The position numbers and the translations under genes are program-made. A stretch of DNA of 64,000 bases from an uncultured Flavobacteriaceae bacterium (lineage in GTDB: Bacteria > Bacteroidota > Bacteroidia > Flavobacteriales > Flavobacteriaceae): contig CANNGA010000015.1 of the NCBI GenBank assembly GCA_947504035.1, positions 1 to 64,000 on the forward strand. The letters are read 5' to 3'. Position 1 is the first letter of the stretch, and each line of letters begins with the position of its first letter. The notes under the pieces are model-generated. The model was not told the origin of the DNA and did no database searches. It saw only the letters and a program-made list of their open reading frames with translations. Positions 1-7,700 of this stretch are shown piece by piece.

Positions 1-69
1 GAAGCTCTGCGAATATGAGATCATTTGCTTAAAGTTATAGAAATTAACAAACCTAAAAATCAGCAAGCC

Positions 70-582
70 CTATTTAGTTCCTGATATTATAGTCTTCCCT
101 TCATGTTTTAATGGATGACGAAATAGCAATGCATCACCTAACTCTGGTGTAACTGTTATACCTTCTTCAAAATAAGTTTCACCTCCCGTATAATCATCAT
201 TTAAGTATATTAAAAAAGAAAAGAAACTACATTCCTTCGAACTGCGTACATAACTTCCATCTCTATGCATTTTAAACCTCTGATCTTGCGTATACTTATA
301 AATTCTAAAAAGTTCGTTTAAACCACTAGCAGTATAAGCCTCATAGCTTTTGGGAACATATGGAGCTATTTTCGACCAAATTGAATTCGCTAAAGAACCA
401 TCTTTAAACATTATTCTTTGGTTATTTCTAAGGCCCTTCATCTTTATTTGCCTGCCATCAATATTTACCTTTGCTTCTTCAAAACAAACCAACTCCCCTT
501 TTTCTATGAAAAAATCACATTGTTGCTTATTCATAAAATTTTTCACAAGAACTATTTCTGAATGTAATTCTATTTTAGTCAT
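70..582 (-). CDS. 2OG-Fe(II) oxygenase (prolyl 4-hydroxylase-like), C-terminally short
   Basis: This 170-residue protein has the core of the 2-oxoglutarate/Fe(II) dioxygenase fold: an iron-binding HRD motif near residue 105, the conserved YLNDDYTGGET stretch, then a GDALLF strand followed by HP and HEG histidines and a final GTK lysine that would bind 2-oxoglutarate. The reaction would be hydroxylation of a protein or small substrate, which cannot be named. Family members normally have one more strand after the GxK motif. Here the stop codon follows the lysine directly, so the gene looks slightly truncated. It is the last gene of a minus-strand run with the macro-domain, kptA and RNase Z-like genes, 42 nt after the macro gene. 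ATG at 582 is a clear start. Confidence 0.75.
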   Translation of the reverse strand: MTKIELHSEIVLVKNFMNKQQCDFFIEKGELVCFEEAKVNIDGRQIKMKGLRNNQRIMFKDGSLANSIWSKIAPYVPKSYEAYTASGLNELFRIYKYTQDQRFKMHRDGSYVRSSKECSFFSFLIYLNDDYTGGETYFEEGITVTPELGDALLFRHPLKHEGKTIISGTK

Positions 583-624
583 GCTTAATTACCCTTATCT
601 ATTAAACTCAAATTACGATTTACT

Positions 625-1227
625 TTAAAAATCCCAAATAAGCCCTTTTTCATTTAACCTATATTGAAATTTCTGAGTATCTCCAAAAGAATTATAGTCT
701 TTATAATTTCCTAAAATAACCTCATCGTAAGCTAAAAACATTTGATTTGATGCTATATGATAAGGCATACGCCCACACCCTGTGCATAAACCTGGAATTG
801 CAATAGATGCTATTTTAGTATTACTTTGACCTGCTATCAAAATGGCTTTCATTGCTAAATAAGCATTTACTGAAGTTGCAATATTAAAACTCATTGGAAC
901 TCTCATGGTTGGAGCCGAAATTAAAAAAGGAATTTTTTCGTTTTGAGTTGGAATAGTCATTGATTTTCCAATAAGTAATTCTTTTTCATCCAACTGTAAT
1001 ATTCTATTCTGTAATTCCTCTTGAATATGCCAACCAAATGTTTCTGAAAGATGTAAATCTAATCCACCATCCATAAACCCAAAAGAATTTGCTGGACTAA
1101 CAATAGCATCACATTCTACCTTAACAATATCTCCATAAACAATTTCAACATCTTCACATAAATTAAAATCTTTTTCCCATGCTTTTCCTAATTCCTGTTC
1201 TGTACAAACTAATTTAATTTTTAACAT
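625..1227 (-). CDS. Macro-domain (ADP-ribose-binding) protein, Macro_2 type
   Basis: The 200-residue protein carries a macro-domain signature: GDI at residues 32-34, DAIVSPANSFGFMDGG at about 40-55 (the variant adenine/ribose-binding loop seen in the Macro_2 group), and IPGLCTGCGRMP near residue 150 for the diphosphate-binding loop. Macro domains bind or hydrolyse ADP-ribose derivatives. The reading frame overlaps the end of kptA by 7 nt, so the two are probably translated together. KptA releases ADP-ribose 1'',2''-cyclic phosphate, so a macro partner that binds or processes that product is a natural inference. Whether it is a hydrolase or only a binder cannot be read from the sequence. Confidence 0.85.
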   Translation of the reverse strand: MLKIKLVCTEQELGKAWEKDFNLCEDVEIVYGDIVKVECDAIVSPANSFGFMDGGLDLHLSETFGWHIQEELQNRILQLDEKELLIGKSMTIPTQNEKIPFLISAPTMRVPMSFNIATSVNAYLAMKAILIAGQSNTKIASIAIPGLCTGCGRMPYHIASNQMFLAYDEVILGNYKDYNSFGDTQKFQYRLNEKGLIWDF

Positions 1228-1769
1228 ATCACTTCAAAATTTATAAATTCAACGGGAACTTTTTCTGTAAGCCATACCCCATTTTCAGATTTAAAAAAAG
1301 CATAACCTTGACTATGCATTTCTAGAGTGTCTACTTTCAAAATAAAAGGCTTTCCTCTTCTGGCGCCCACTTTTTGTGCTGTTTCTAGATCTCTACTTAA
1401 ATGGACATATTGCCTATTCATTTTTTTTAACCCCTTTATTTTAATCGCATCTAAAAATTTGGGGACGGTACCATGGTACAAAAATGGGGGAGGTGTTTGC
1501 GCCTTTAAATTTAAATCTACTGTTTGCAAAGAATGCCCTTGGTTGGCTCTAATTTTTGTTTTGTCTGGATTAAATGAAAACCGTTGTTTATCATTTGTAG
1601 CCACAACATCCTCTAAATCCTTAAACGAAAACCGTAATTGAGTTTGCTCTAAAATAGCATTGACGTTTGCCCAACCATTTTCATCTAGACGTAAACCTAT
1701 TTTTTCTGGTTGATGCCTTAAGATTAAACTTAAAAACTTACTAATTCGTTTTTTGTAGTGATTGTCCAT
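1221..1769 (-). CDS. kptA: RNA 2'-phosphotransferase, Tpt1/KptA family
   Basis: This 182-residue protein matches Tpt1/KptA closely. The N-terminal KFLSLILRHxPExIGL motif contains Arg18-His19, RANQGHS contains Arg74, LYHGT and YVHLS sit in the NAD site, and ARRGKP contains Arg138. These are the positions of the known catalytic Arg-His-Arg-Arg set. The enzyme transfers an internal RNA 2'-phosphate to NAD+, giving ADP-ribose cyclic phosphate and nicotinamide. In yeast it finishes tRNA splicing. Bacteria lack that pathway, so its native substrate here is unknown. It starts 4 nt after the RNase Z-like gene ends and overlaps the macro gene, indicating one transcript. Confidence 0.93.
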   Translation of the reverse strand: MDNHYKKRISKFLSLILRHQPEKIGLRLDENGWANVNAILEQTQLRFSFKDLEDVVATNDKQRFSFNPDKTKIRANQGHSLQTVDLNLKAQTPPPFLYHGTVPKFLDAIKIKGLKKMNRQYVHLSRDLETAQKVGARRGKPFILKVDTLEMHSQGYAFFKSENGVWLTEKVPVEFINFEVIC

Positions 1770-1773
1770 AATT

Positions 1774-2640
1774 TTAATTTAACGGATCTGTTTTTAAAAT
1801 GTCTTTTACACATTCGCCTACAGGAATTCTGTATACTGGAATCTTTATATTATAATACGCGATTAATTGTTTAATTGCTTTGTCTATTTCCTCTTGATGG
1901 TATCTTGAAGAAAAATGACCTAAGACAAGCGCATCAATCTCTATTTGGCTTGCCATTTCCAAAACCTCTTCTAAAGCACTATGGCTATTTTTATTTGCTT
2001 TTGTATTTGTCTCTTCTTTTTTTAAAAATGTTGCTTCATGAATTAAAATACCGCAATTATCATACACAGAGGGATCGTAAACAGGGGTGTCTCCTGAGTA
2101 CGTTAAAATATTAGTTTTAACTGTCTCTTTAATATAGTCCTCCCCATGTTTCTTTTTTAAATCTATAAGGGCTTGCTTTGACAATCCAATATATTCCGTT
2201 TTGAGTTTATGCTTTTGTTCATAGACTCTGTAGGATAAACTTTTAACTGCACCTTCTACATTAATATGTTTGTTTTCAATAGCTTCAACAACACTATTGC
2301 CCTTTGTTCTTATCTGCGTACCATCGGTAATTTCAATCCAATTCGTTCCACTTTGATGAGGGTCAAAATCTTTAAAAAAAGACGCTAAAAACTTAAATGA
2401 ACCCGCGTCTTTGGGATGATGAATTGTTGGCTTTAAATGTCCAAATAGCTGATTGTACTGTAGCAGTCCCGTTAAATGATCTCTATCGGCATGAGATACA
2501 AAAACATCCTTAATCTTGCCACATTTACCTAGTAAATTAGCTGTTAATCCATCTCCTGCATCAAACAAAAGTCCTAAATCTTCAATAACGTACCACGTAG
2601 CAAATAATGCTGTGGAGTACCCATGTATTTTTAATTTCAT
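1774..2640 (-). CDS. MBL-fold hydrolase, RNase Z-like
   Basis: The 288-residue protein begins with a metallo-beta-lactamase strand, has LLFDAGDG, then SHADRDHLTG at residues 49-58, YSGDTPV near residue 180, HEATF, and a late GHFSSRY histidine. This order and the tail resemble tRNA 3'-endonuclease RNase Z and its relatives. The canonical HxHxDH metal motif reads HxDxDH here, so one metal ligand differs and activity or metal choice may differ. It is the first gene of the operon with kptA, macro and oxygenase genes. A dedicated tRNA 3'-maturation enzyme is possible, but linkage to KptA suggests a role on other RNA ends. Start ATG at 2640 has a leader of about 160 nt from the likely promoter. Confidence 0.75.
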   Translation of the reverse strand: MKLKIHGYSTALFATWYVIEDLGLLFDAGDGLTANLLGKCGKIKDVFVSHADRDHLTGLLQYNQLFGHLKPTIHHPKDAGSFKFLASFFKDFDPHQSGTNWIEITDGTQIRTKGNSVVEAIENKHINVEGAVKSLSYRVYEQKHKLKTEYIGLSKQALIDLKKKHGEDYIKETVKTNILTYSGDTPVYDPSVYDNCGILIHEATFLKKEETNTKANKNSHSALEEVLEMASQIEIDALVLGHFSSRYHQEEIDKAIKQLIAYYNIKIPVYRIPVGECVKDILKTDPLN

Positions 2641-2792
2641 ATGGTTTTATTTAGCTAAATGATTCCTGTTTTTTAGGTATTATTTGCATCTAAATTTTTG
2701 GCTACAGCTATACAGATACCAGCTGCACCACCTATAGCGTTAATAATTACGCAAGGGTTTTTAAAATAACAGTATAGACTTTAAAAACATTA

Positions 2793-2811
2793 TTGCGTTT
2801 ATTTTACGCAA
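2793..2811. repeat. Inverted repeat TTGCGT-N7-ACGCAA at promoter of RNase Z-like/kptA operon
   Basis: Perfect 6-bp arms (2793-2798 and 2806-2811) separated by 7 nt lie at the expected transcription start of the minus-strand operon. The ACGCAAA half also occurs at the NUDIX promoter (3562-3568). Placement suits an operator for a repressor such as the neighbouring NrtR-like protein. This is inference. Confidence 0.45.
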
Positions 2812-2840
2812 ATGTATGAAGAGAAAATGAAAGATCAAAA
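2809..2840 (-). promoter_or_regulatory. Promoter of the RNase Z-like/kptA/macro/oxygenase operon
   Basis: On the minus strand TTTTG (2836-2840) lies 19 nt upstream of TACATTTG (2809-2816), which fits the Bacteroidota consensus of a TTTG-type -33 and TAnnTTTG at -7. Transcription would start near 2802, about 160 nt before the first ATG. Confidence 0.55.
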
Positions 2841-2841
2841 T

Positions 2842-2862
2842 TTTGTGTAAATTCTACACAAA
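2842..2862. repeat. Inverted repeat TTTGTGTA-N5-TACACAAA over the NUDIX stop codon
   Basis: Perfect 8-bp arms (2842-2849 and 2855-2862) with a 5-nt spacer overlap the end of the NUDIX gene, just upstream of the operon promoter. It could be a weak terminator of the NUDIX transcript or a regulator site. A T-rich run follows on the minus strand. Confidence 0.4.
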
Positions 2863-3546
2863 CTTTATTTCAAAATGGAAAGCATTGATAGTGAGTTCTT
2901 GGAACTTCTTTTTATTAAATTTAAAAAGCTTTGCAGGGCGTCCGCTTCCTATTTTTTCTATTTTGTTGGTTTCTTCTATAATTCCAAAACTCAACATTTT
3001 TTTCCTAAAATTTCTACGGTCTATTTCTTTTTCTAAAATGGTCATGTACAAGTGTTCCAGATCGGAAAAAGGGAATTCATCATTCAAGAGATCGAACCCA
3101 ATAGGTTGGTAGGTCAACTTAGATTTTAACCGTTGCTTTGCCATATCTAAAATGTGTTGATGGTCGAAAGCCAACTCTGGCAATTCATTTAGAGCAAACC
3201 ATTTTACATCTGCCGCATCAGTATCTGCTTTAATTGTGAAGTGATTAGGCTTAACCAGACCAAAATAGGTTACCGCTAAAACTCTATTTCTAGGGTCTCT
3301 TTGTGGTGCTCCAAAGGTATAAAGTTGTTCCAAATAGTCTATGGTTACCCCAGTTTCTTCTCTAAGTTCTCGGGTTACAGCATCTTCTAAAGATTCTTCA
3401 TTTAAAACCAAGCCTCCTGGTAAAGCCCAAGCGCCCTTAAATGGTGTAATACCTCTTTTTATGAGTAATACGGATAAGTTTTTCTTAGGTTCGTACCCAA
3501 AAACAACAGCATCTACCGCTACTTTTATGTCTTGTATGACCTTCAT
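2854..3546 (-). CDS. NUDIX-wHTH transcriptional regulator, NrtR-like
   Basis: The 230-residue protein has an N-terminal NUDIX domain with a complete box (GLVLNE-E-SLEDAVT-REL-REETGV, about residues 45-67) and a C-terminal segment from about residue 150 with basic, helix-rich character including GSGRPAKLFKFN, typical of the winged helix of NrtR-type proteins. NrtR repressors sense ADP-ribose or related ligands and control NAD metabolism genes. Because the NUDIX box is intact, hydrolase activity is possible. The gene sits directly upstream of the NAD-using kptA operon on the same strand, so a ligand link through ADP-ribose compounds is an attractive inference. Confidence 0.8.
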   Translation of the reverse strand: MKVIQDIKVAVDAVVFGYEPKKNLSVLLIKRGITPFKGAWALPGGLVLNEESLEDAVTRELREETGVTIDYLEQLYTFGAPQRDPRNRVLAVTYFGLVKPNHFTIKADTDAADVKWFALNELPELAFDHQHILDMAKQRLKSKLTYQPIGFDLLNDEFPFSDLEHLYMTILEKEIDRRNFRKKMLSFGIIEETNKIEKIGSGRPAKLFKFNKKKFQELTINAFHFEIKFV

Positions 3547-3564
3547 CTATGTGTATATATAACG

Positions 3565-3572
3565 CAAATATA
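3565..3572 (-). promoter_or_regulatory. TAnnTTTG element of the NUDIX regulator gene
   Basis: TATATTTG followed by CGT on the minus strand, giving a leader of about 12 nt to ATG 3546. It is flanked by TGTATAT (3552-3558) and ATATACA (3568-3574), a 7-bp inverted repeat that could mediate autoregulation. The -33 element is not clear. Confidence 0.5.
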
Positions 3573-3657
3573 CAACACTATTCTTTTTTTGTTGAAATGG
3601 TTACAATTCAAAACCTTTCATTTAGTTACAAAAGACCTATCAATTAAAGCGTCTTTT

Positions 3658-3689
3658 TTTGTTTAGCCTTGTATTTCTTCTTTACTTTG
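3658..3689 (+). promoter_or_regulatory. Possible promoter of the LysE-family gene
   Basis: TTTG (3658-3661) and TTACTTTG (3682-3689, one mismatch to TAnnTTTG) are 20 nt apart. The start codon follows 23 nt later. Confidence 0.35.
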
Positions 3690-3712
3690 TAATACCCTTT
3701 ACTGGTACTTAG

Positions 3713-4396
3713 ATGTTTGACGATATACTTGCTGCAATTCCGTTTGGTATTATACTGGCCTTTACCATAGGGCCTGTTTTTTTTGTACTCTTAGAAACGA
3801 GCGCTACTAAAGGGTTTAAAAGCGCTCTTATTTTTGATTGTGGTGTTATTTTAGCGGATATTCTCTTTATAATTGTTGCTTTTTTTAGCACGAATAAGCT
3901 TTTAGAGAAAATTAAAGACGATCCTAATTTTTTAATCTTTGGCGGTGTTCTTCTTGTCGCTTATGGCTTAATATCTTTTGTAAAAACCTCAAAGTCATTT
4001 CGCGAGATTGTTAAAGAATATCATAGAATAGAAATTAAGAAGGGCTACGGCAAATTATTTTTAAAAGGGTTTCTACTCAATTTTATAAACATTGGTGTTT
4101 TGTTTGGTTGGGTTGCTTTTATCGTATTTGCAAATACTGTTACCTCATCTCAAAATGGCGTTTTTGTATTTTTATTTACCATATTAATTGTTTACTTCTT
4201 AATTGACCTAGTTAAAATAGCAATTGCTAAGAAATTACGAAATAAACTCACTCCAAAATTAATTTTTAAAACCAAAAAAATAGTGGCATTATCCATTTTA
4301 GGATTTGGAGTTTTGCTATTGGCACAGGCTTTTTTTCCTGAAAAAAAGGCGTTATTAAAAGAACAATTTCACAAAATAAATACTGTAAAAAAATAA
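3713..4396 (+). CDS. LysE/RhtB-family exporter
   Basis: The 227-residue protein is an integral membrane protein with about six hydrophobic segments. The opening FGIILAFTIGPVFFVLLETSATKGFKSAL matches the GPxxFxxxxxSxxxG-type N-terminal signature of the LysE/RhtB amino-acid exporter superfamily, and DxxxI-type residues in the second helix (GVILADILFI) also fit. The inner-membrane role would be export of an amino acid or similar small metabolite, with substrate unknown. It stands alone between the regulator gene and a convergent tRNA gene, and ends in a strong stem-loop. Confidence 0.85.
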   Translation: MFDDILAAIPFGIILAFTIGPVFFVLLETSATKGFKSALIFDCGVILADILFIIVAFFSTNKLLEKIKDDPNFLIFGGVLLVAYGLISFVKTSKSFREIVKEYHRIEIKKGYGKLFLKGFLLNFINIGVLFGWVAFIVFANTVTSSQNGVFVFLFTILIVYFLIDLVKIAIAKKLRNKLTPKLIFKTKKIVALSILGFGVLLLAQAFFPEKKALLKEQFHKINTVKK

Positions 4397-4425
4397 AAGC
4401 TTTCAGAATAAACTGAAAGCTTTTT
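4395..4425. terminator. Bidirectional terminator between LysE gene and tRNA-Cys
   Basis: A perfect 12-bp stem (4395-4406 with 4413-4424, 6-nt loop) is flanked by A and T runs, so it can stop both the LysE transcript and the convergent tRNA transcript. Confidence 0.85.
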
Positions 4426-4499
4426 GGAGGCGTCGAGCGGAATCGAACCGCTGTAGCAGGTTTTGCAGACCTGTGCCTAAGCCACTCGGCCACGACGCC
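4425..4499 (-). tRNA. tRNA-Cys (GCA)
   Basis: The minus strand folds as a cloverleaf: acceptor GGCGTCG/CGACGCC, D arm GGCCGAGTGGC, anticodon stem CAGGT/ACCTG around loop CTGCAAA with anticodon GCA, and T loop GGTTCGATTCC. The discriminator is T, as expected for tRNA-Cys, and CCA is encoded (4425-4427). Confidence 0.97.
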
Positions 4500-4592
4500 A
4501 TAGAATTTAAACGTATTTTATATACTTTTTAGTAAGTGCTACAAAATACGAGTGCAAATGTAAAAAAAAATATGACTTGCTAATGTAAAAAA

Positions 4593-4955
4593 TCACTTTT
4601 TACGTCTATCGGTCATTTTTATCGTTACTTTTTGTACATCTCCTCCTATTGGAGGGTTTAATTTACTAATAAGTACCGTTGCGTTCTTAACTAAGGCATC
4701 TTCATTAAAAACACGGTCTAAAATACGTCTGGCCACCGTTTCTAATAATTTTGCGGGTACTGCCATTTCTTCTTTTATCACTTTGTTCAAAAAAACATAA
4801 TCTACAGTATCCTCTAATGCATCTGTTTGAGCAGAAATTTGCAAATTAGCCTTAACTTTTAAATCCACACGGTAATCACTGCCAATTTTTGTTTCTTCTT
4901 TTAAGCAACCATGATAGGCGAATACTCTTATATTTTCAACTTTTATTATTCCCAT
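4593..4955 (-). CDS. folB: Dihydroneopterin aldolase
   Basis: FolB converts 7,8-dihydroneopterin to 6-hydroxymethyl-dihydropterin and glycolaldehyde in folate synthesis. The protein starts MGIIKVENIRVFAYHGCLKEE, has the DYVFLNKVI segment, LLETVARRI, and ends in a KLNPPIGGDVQKVTIKM stretch carrying the conserved PP-I-G lysine region. With the start at 4955 it is 120 residues, the usual size. A longer frame reaches 4997, but the TAnnTTTG promoter element (4976-4983) lies inside that extension, so the internal ATG is preferred. Divergent from glnS with very little intergenic space. Confidence 0.92.
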   Translation of the reverse strand: MGIIKVENIRVFAYHGCLKEETKIGSDYRVDLKVKANLQISAQTDALEDTVDYVFLNKVIKEEMAVPAKLLETVARRILDRVFNEDALVKNATVLISKLNPPIGGDVQKVTIKMTDRRKK

Positions 4956-4975
4956 TGTCACTGGTTTTAAGTCGG

Positions 4976-4983
4976 CAAAATTA
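4976..4983 (-). promoter_or_regulatory. TAnnTTTG element of folB
   Basis: TAATTTTG on the minus strand, about 20 nt upstream of the chosen folB ATG at 4955. It decides that start over the upstream one. Confidence 0.5.
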
Positions 4984-4997
4984 CCTAATTTTGTCAA

Positions 4998-5005
4998 TAC
5001 TTTTG
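4998..5005 (+). promoter_or_regulatory. TAnnTTTG element of glnS
   Basis: TACTTTTG on the plus strand lies 49 nt upstream of the chosen glnS ATG. It is back to back with the folB element. Confidence 0.5.
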
Positions 5006-5054
5006 TTTAATTAAAGCAGTTTCTAGTTAAGAATTGCAAATTGTAACATATTTT

Positions 5055-7046
5055 ATGTCTGAAGAAAGAAAATCACTAAATTTTATAGAGCAAATTATTG
5101 AAGACGACTTATCTAATGGTATGTCTAAAGACGACCTAAGATTTCGTTTTCCTCCAGAACCTAATGGCTATTTACATATTGGCCATACTAAAGCTATTGG
5201 TATTAGTTTTGGTTTAGGTGAATATTACAACGCTCCTGTAAATCTTAGATTTGATGATACCAACCCTGCTAAAGAGGAGCAGGAATACGTAGATGCTATA
5301 AAACGTGATATTAAATGGCTTGGTTACGAATGGGATAAGGTTTTATTTTCTTCAGATTATTTTCAGCAATTGTACGAGTGGGCACTTCAACTTATAAAAG
5401 AAGGAAAGGCTTATATAGATTCTCAGTCTAGTGAAGCTATGGCCGAGCAAAAAGGCACACCAACGCAACCTGGTATTGACGGGCCTTACCGCAACAGATC
5501 GGTAGCAGAGAACCTTGAGTTGTTTCAGCAAATGAAAGATGGTGTCTTTAACGAAGGGGAACATATTTTACGTGCTAAAATAGATATGCAACACCCTAAC
5601 ATGTTAATGCGCGACCCTATCATGTACCGTGTGATAAATAAAGAACACCATAGAACAGGAAACGATTGGTGTATCTACCCAATGTACGATTGGACCCATG
5701 GTGAAAGTGATTATTTAGAACGCATCTCGCATTCTTTATGTTCTCTAGAGTTTAAACCACATCGCGAACTCTACAATTGGTTTTTAGACCAAATAGTAGA
5801 TCCTAATACATTAAGGCCGAAGCAACGCGAATTTGCGCGCTTAAATTTAAGTTATACCATCATGAGTAAGCGCAAGCTTCTTCAACTTGTTGAGGAAGGT
5901 ATTGTAAATGGGTGGGATGATCCTAGAATGCCAACCATATCTGGTTTAAGACGTAGAGGATATACACCATACGCTATACGAAAATTTGTAGAAACCGTAG
6001 GTGTTGCCAAAAGGGATAATATTATAGATGTTTCGCTTTTAGAGTTTTGCATTCGTGAGGATTTAAATAAAACAGCGCCAAGGGTTATGGCGGTTTTAGA
6101 CCCCATAAAACTTGTTATCACCAATTATCCCGAAGCCAAAGAAGAGTGGTTTGATGCCGAAAATAATCCTGAAGACGAGAATGCTGGGTTTAGAAAAGTT
6201 CCTTTTTCTAAAAATCTATATATTGAAAGAGACGATTTTAAAGAAGAAGCCAGCACCAAATTTTTTAGATTAAAATTAGGAGGTGAAGTGCGTTTAAAAA
6301 ATGCGTACATCATAAAGGCAGATCATGTTGAAAAAGACGCCAATGGTACCATTACTGAAGTACATTGTACCTATTCTGAGGATACTTCCAAAAAAGTAAA
6401 AGGCACATTGCACTGGGTATCTATCCCGCATGCTTTAAAAGCTACAGTACAGGAATACGACCGTTTATTTATTGATGCGGCACCAGATAGCCATCAAGAT
6501 AAAGATTTTATGGCCTTTCTTAATCCAAAGTCATTAAAAACAATTGAAGCTTATGTAGAACCTAGTTTAAAAGACGCGAAAATAGGGGAGCGCTATCAAT
6601 TTCAAAGGCTTGGTTATTTTAATGTTGATGATGCTACAACGGCTGAAAACTTAGTTTTCAATAAAACAGTGGGACTACGTGATACTTGGGCAAAAGTAAA
6701 ACCAAAGCAAAATGAAAATCAGCCAAAGCAACCACAACAAAATAACAGACCGCCTATAGAGCATATAAAATCCTTTGGTAAGAAATACGACAGAATGCCA
6801 GAAGATAAACAAGCAAAGGCAAAGGCTGAAATAATAGAATTGGCGCAACACGTAAGTTACGACGATGTGGCACCTTTGTTCAACACATCAGTCAAAAAAT
6901 CTGGTACACGTATCATCACCATGATTACGCTTGGGGTTTTACTTAAAAATGGTTTGGAAAAAAATGAAGCTATTACAGCATTTATTGCTAAAGCATTGGA
7001 AGATAAGAATGCACTATTAGTCGCAGAAGCTAAAGTCTTAGCGTAA
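5055..7046 (+). CDS. glnS: Glutaminyl-tRNA synthetase with C-terminal extension
   Basis: Class I synthetase charging tRNA-Gln. HIGH occurs at residues 41-44 (GYLHIGHTKA), the KMSKS counterpart is IMSKRK near residue 275, and DWTHGESDYLERISHSLC and the anticodon-binding half are clearly GlnRS. From ATG 5055 the protein is 663 residues, longer than E. coli GlnRS (about 550). The extra 115 residues from about 550 begin with a Gln/Pro/Asn-rich linker and continue as a helical domain. A YqeY/GatB-like tRNA-binding tail occurs in some bacterial GlnRS, but this one could not be assigned by eye. An upstream in-frame TTG (5034) is less likely than ATG. Confidence 0.96.
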   Translation: MSEERKSLNFIEQIIEDDLSNGMSKDDLRFRFPPEPNGYLHIGHTKAIGISFGLGEYYNAPVNLRFDDTNPAKEEQEYVDAIKRDIKWLGYEWDKVLFSSDYFQQLYEWALQLIKEGKAYIDSQSSEAMAEQKGTPTQPGIDGPYRNRSVAENLELFQQMKDGVFNEGEHILRAKIDMQHPNMLMRDPIMYRVINKEHHRTGNDWCIYPMYDWTHGESDYLERISHSLCSLEFKPHRELYNWFLDQIVDPNTLRPKQREFARLNLSYTIMSKRKLLQLVEEGIVNGWDDPRMPTISGLRRRGYTPYAIRKFVETVGVAKRDNIIDVSLLEFCIREDLNKTAPRVMAVLDPIKLVITNYPEAKEEWFDAENNPEDENAGFRKVPFSKNLYIERDDFKEEASTKFFRLKLGGEVRLKNAYIIKADHVEKDANGTITEVHCTYSEDTSKKVKGTLHWVSIPHALKATVQEYDRLFIDAAPDSHQDKDFMAFLNPKSLKTIEAYVEPSLKDAKIGERYQFQRLGYFNVDDATTAENLVFNKTVGLRDTWAKVKPKQNENQPKQPQQNNRPPIEHIKSFGKKYDRMPEDKQAKAKAEIIELAQHVSYDDVAPLFNTSVKKSGTRIITMITLGVLLKNGLEKNEAITAFIAKALEDKNALLVAEAKVLA

Positions 7047-7127
7047 CCCTAATTTCAAAAAAATAATGCCTTTATTTTCTTGTATTATTTTTTTGTACAT
7101 TTAAAGACTAACAAAAACCATAATATT

Positions 7128-7604
7128 ATGAAATTCAATATTATAGCAATACTTATAGCAGCTTTAGTACCCATGGTACTAGGCTTTGTTTGGTATGGCC
7201 CCATCCTGTTTCAAAAAGCTTGGATGCGAGAATCTGGAGTTACGGAAACACAAATAAAATCTACCAATATGCCTGTACTATTAGGTGTATCGCTTTTATT
7301 TGCGGTTATCTTATCTTTCTTTACTCAATTTCTAGTCGTGCATGAAATGGGCGTAATGGGCATGACTGAAGGTCAAATAGATGGAGCAACAGCGCAAGCC
7401 TTCTTAGCAGAGTGGTCTGGAAAATACAGAAGCTTTGGTCATGGAGCCATACACGGTGCCATGGCTGGTATTATGTTTGTATGGCCTATTATGGCTACTA
7501 ATGGCCTTTTTGAACGTAAAAGTTGGAAACTTATCTTTATAAACGTAGGCTACTGGACAATCGCACTTACTATTATGGGCTCTATAATTGGAGGTTGGGT
7601 CTAA
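7128..7604 (+). CDS. DUF1761 family membrane protein
   Basis: From ATG 7128 the protein has 158 residues with four hydrophobic segments (near residues 4-24, 48-70, 95-115 and 135-155). The PMVLGFVWYGPILFQKAWM opening and the GHGAIHGAMAGIMF segment are typical of DUF1761. Function is unknown. A TTG-initiated extension to 7080 runs through AT-rich sequence and is not favoured. It ends in a good hairpin terminator, so it is probably a single-gene unit. Confidence 0.8.
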   Translation: MKFNIIAILIAALVPMVLGFVWYGPILFQKAWMRESGVTETQIKSTNMPVLLGVSLLFAVILSFFTQFLVVHEMGVMGMTEGQIDGATAQAFLAEWSGKYRSFGHGAIHGAMAGIMFVWPIMATNGLFERKSWKLIFINVGYWTIALTIMGSIIGGWV

Positions 7605-7700
7605 ACACTGTACCATCCACATTATTTTTTGCAGTATTACTTTAATTGCATATTGCTTTAATATAGTTTTTAAACTAAAAAAAACATCTTACCGTTGTTA

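Noticed and set aside
4266-4493. Minus-strand ORF of 75 codons starting MAEWLRHRSAKP
   Set aside because: It is the translation of tRNA-Cys and the terminator, a familiar artefact.
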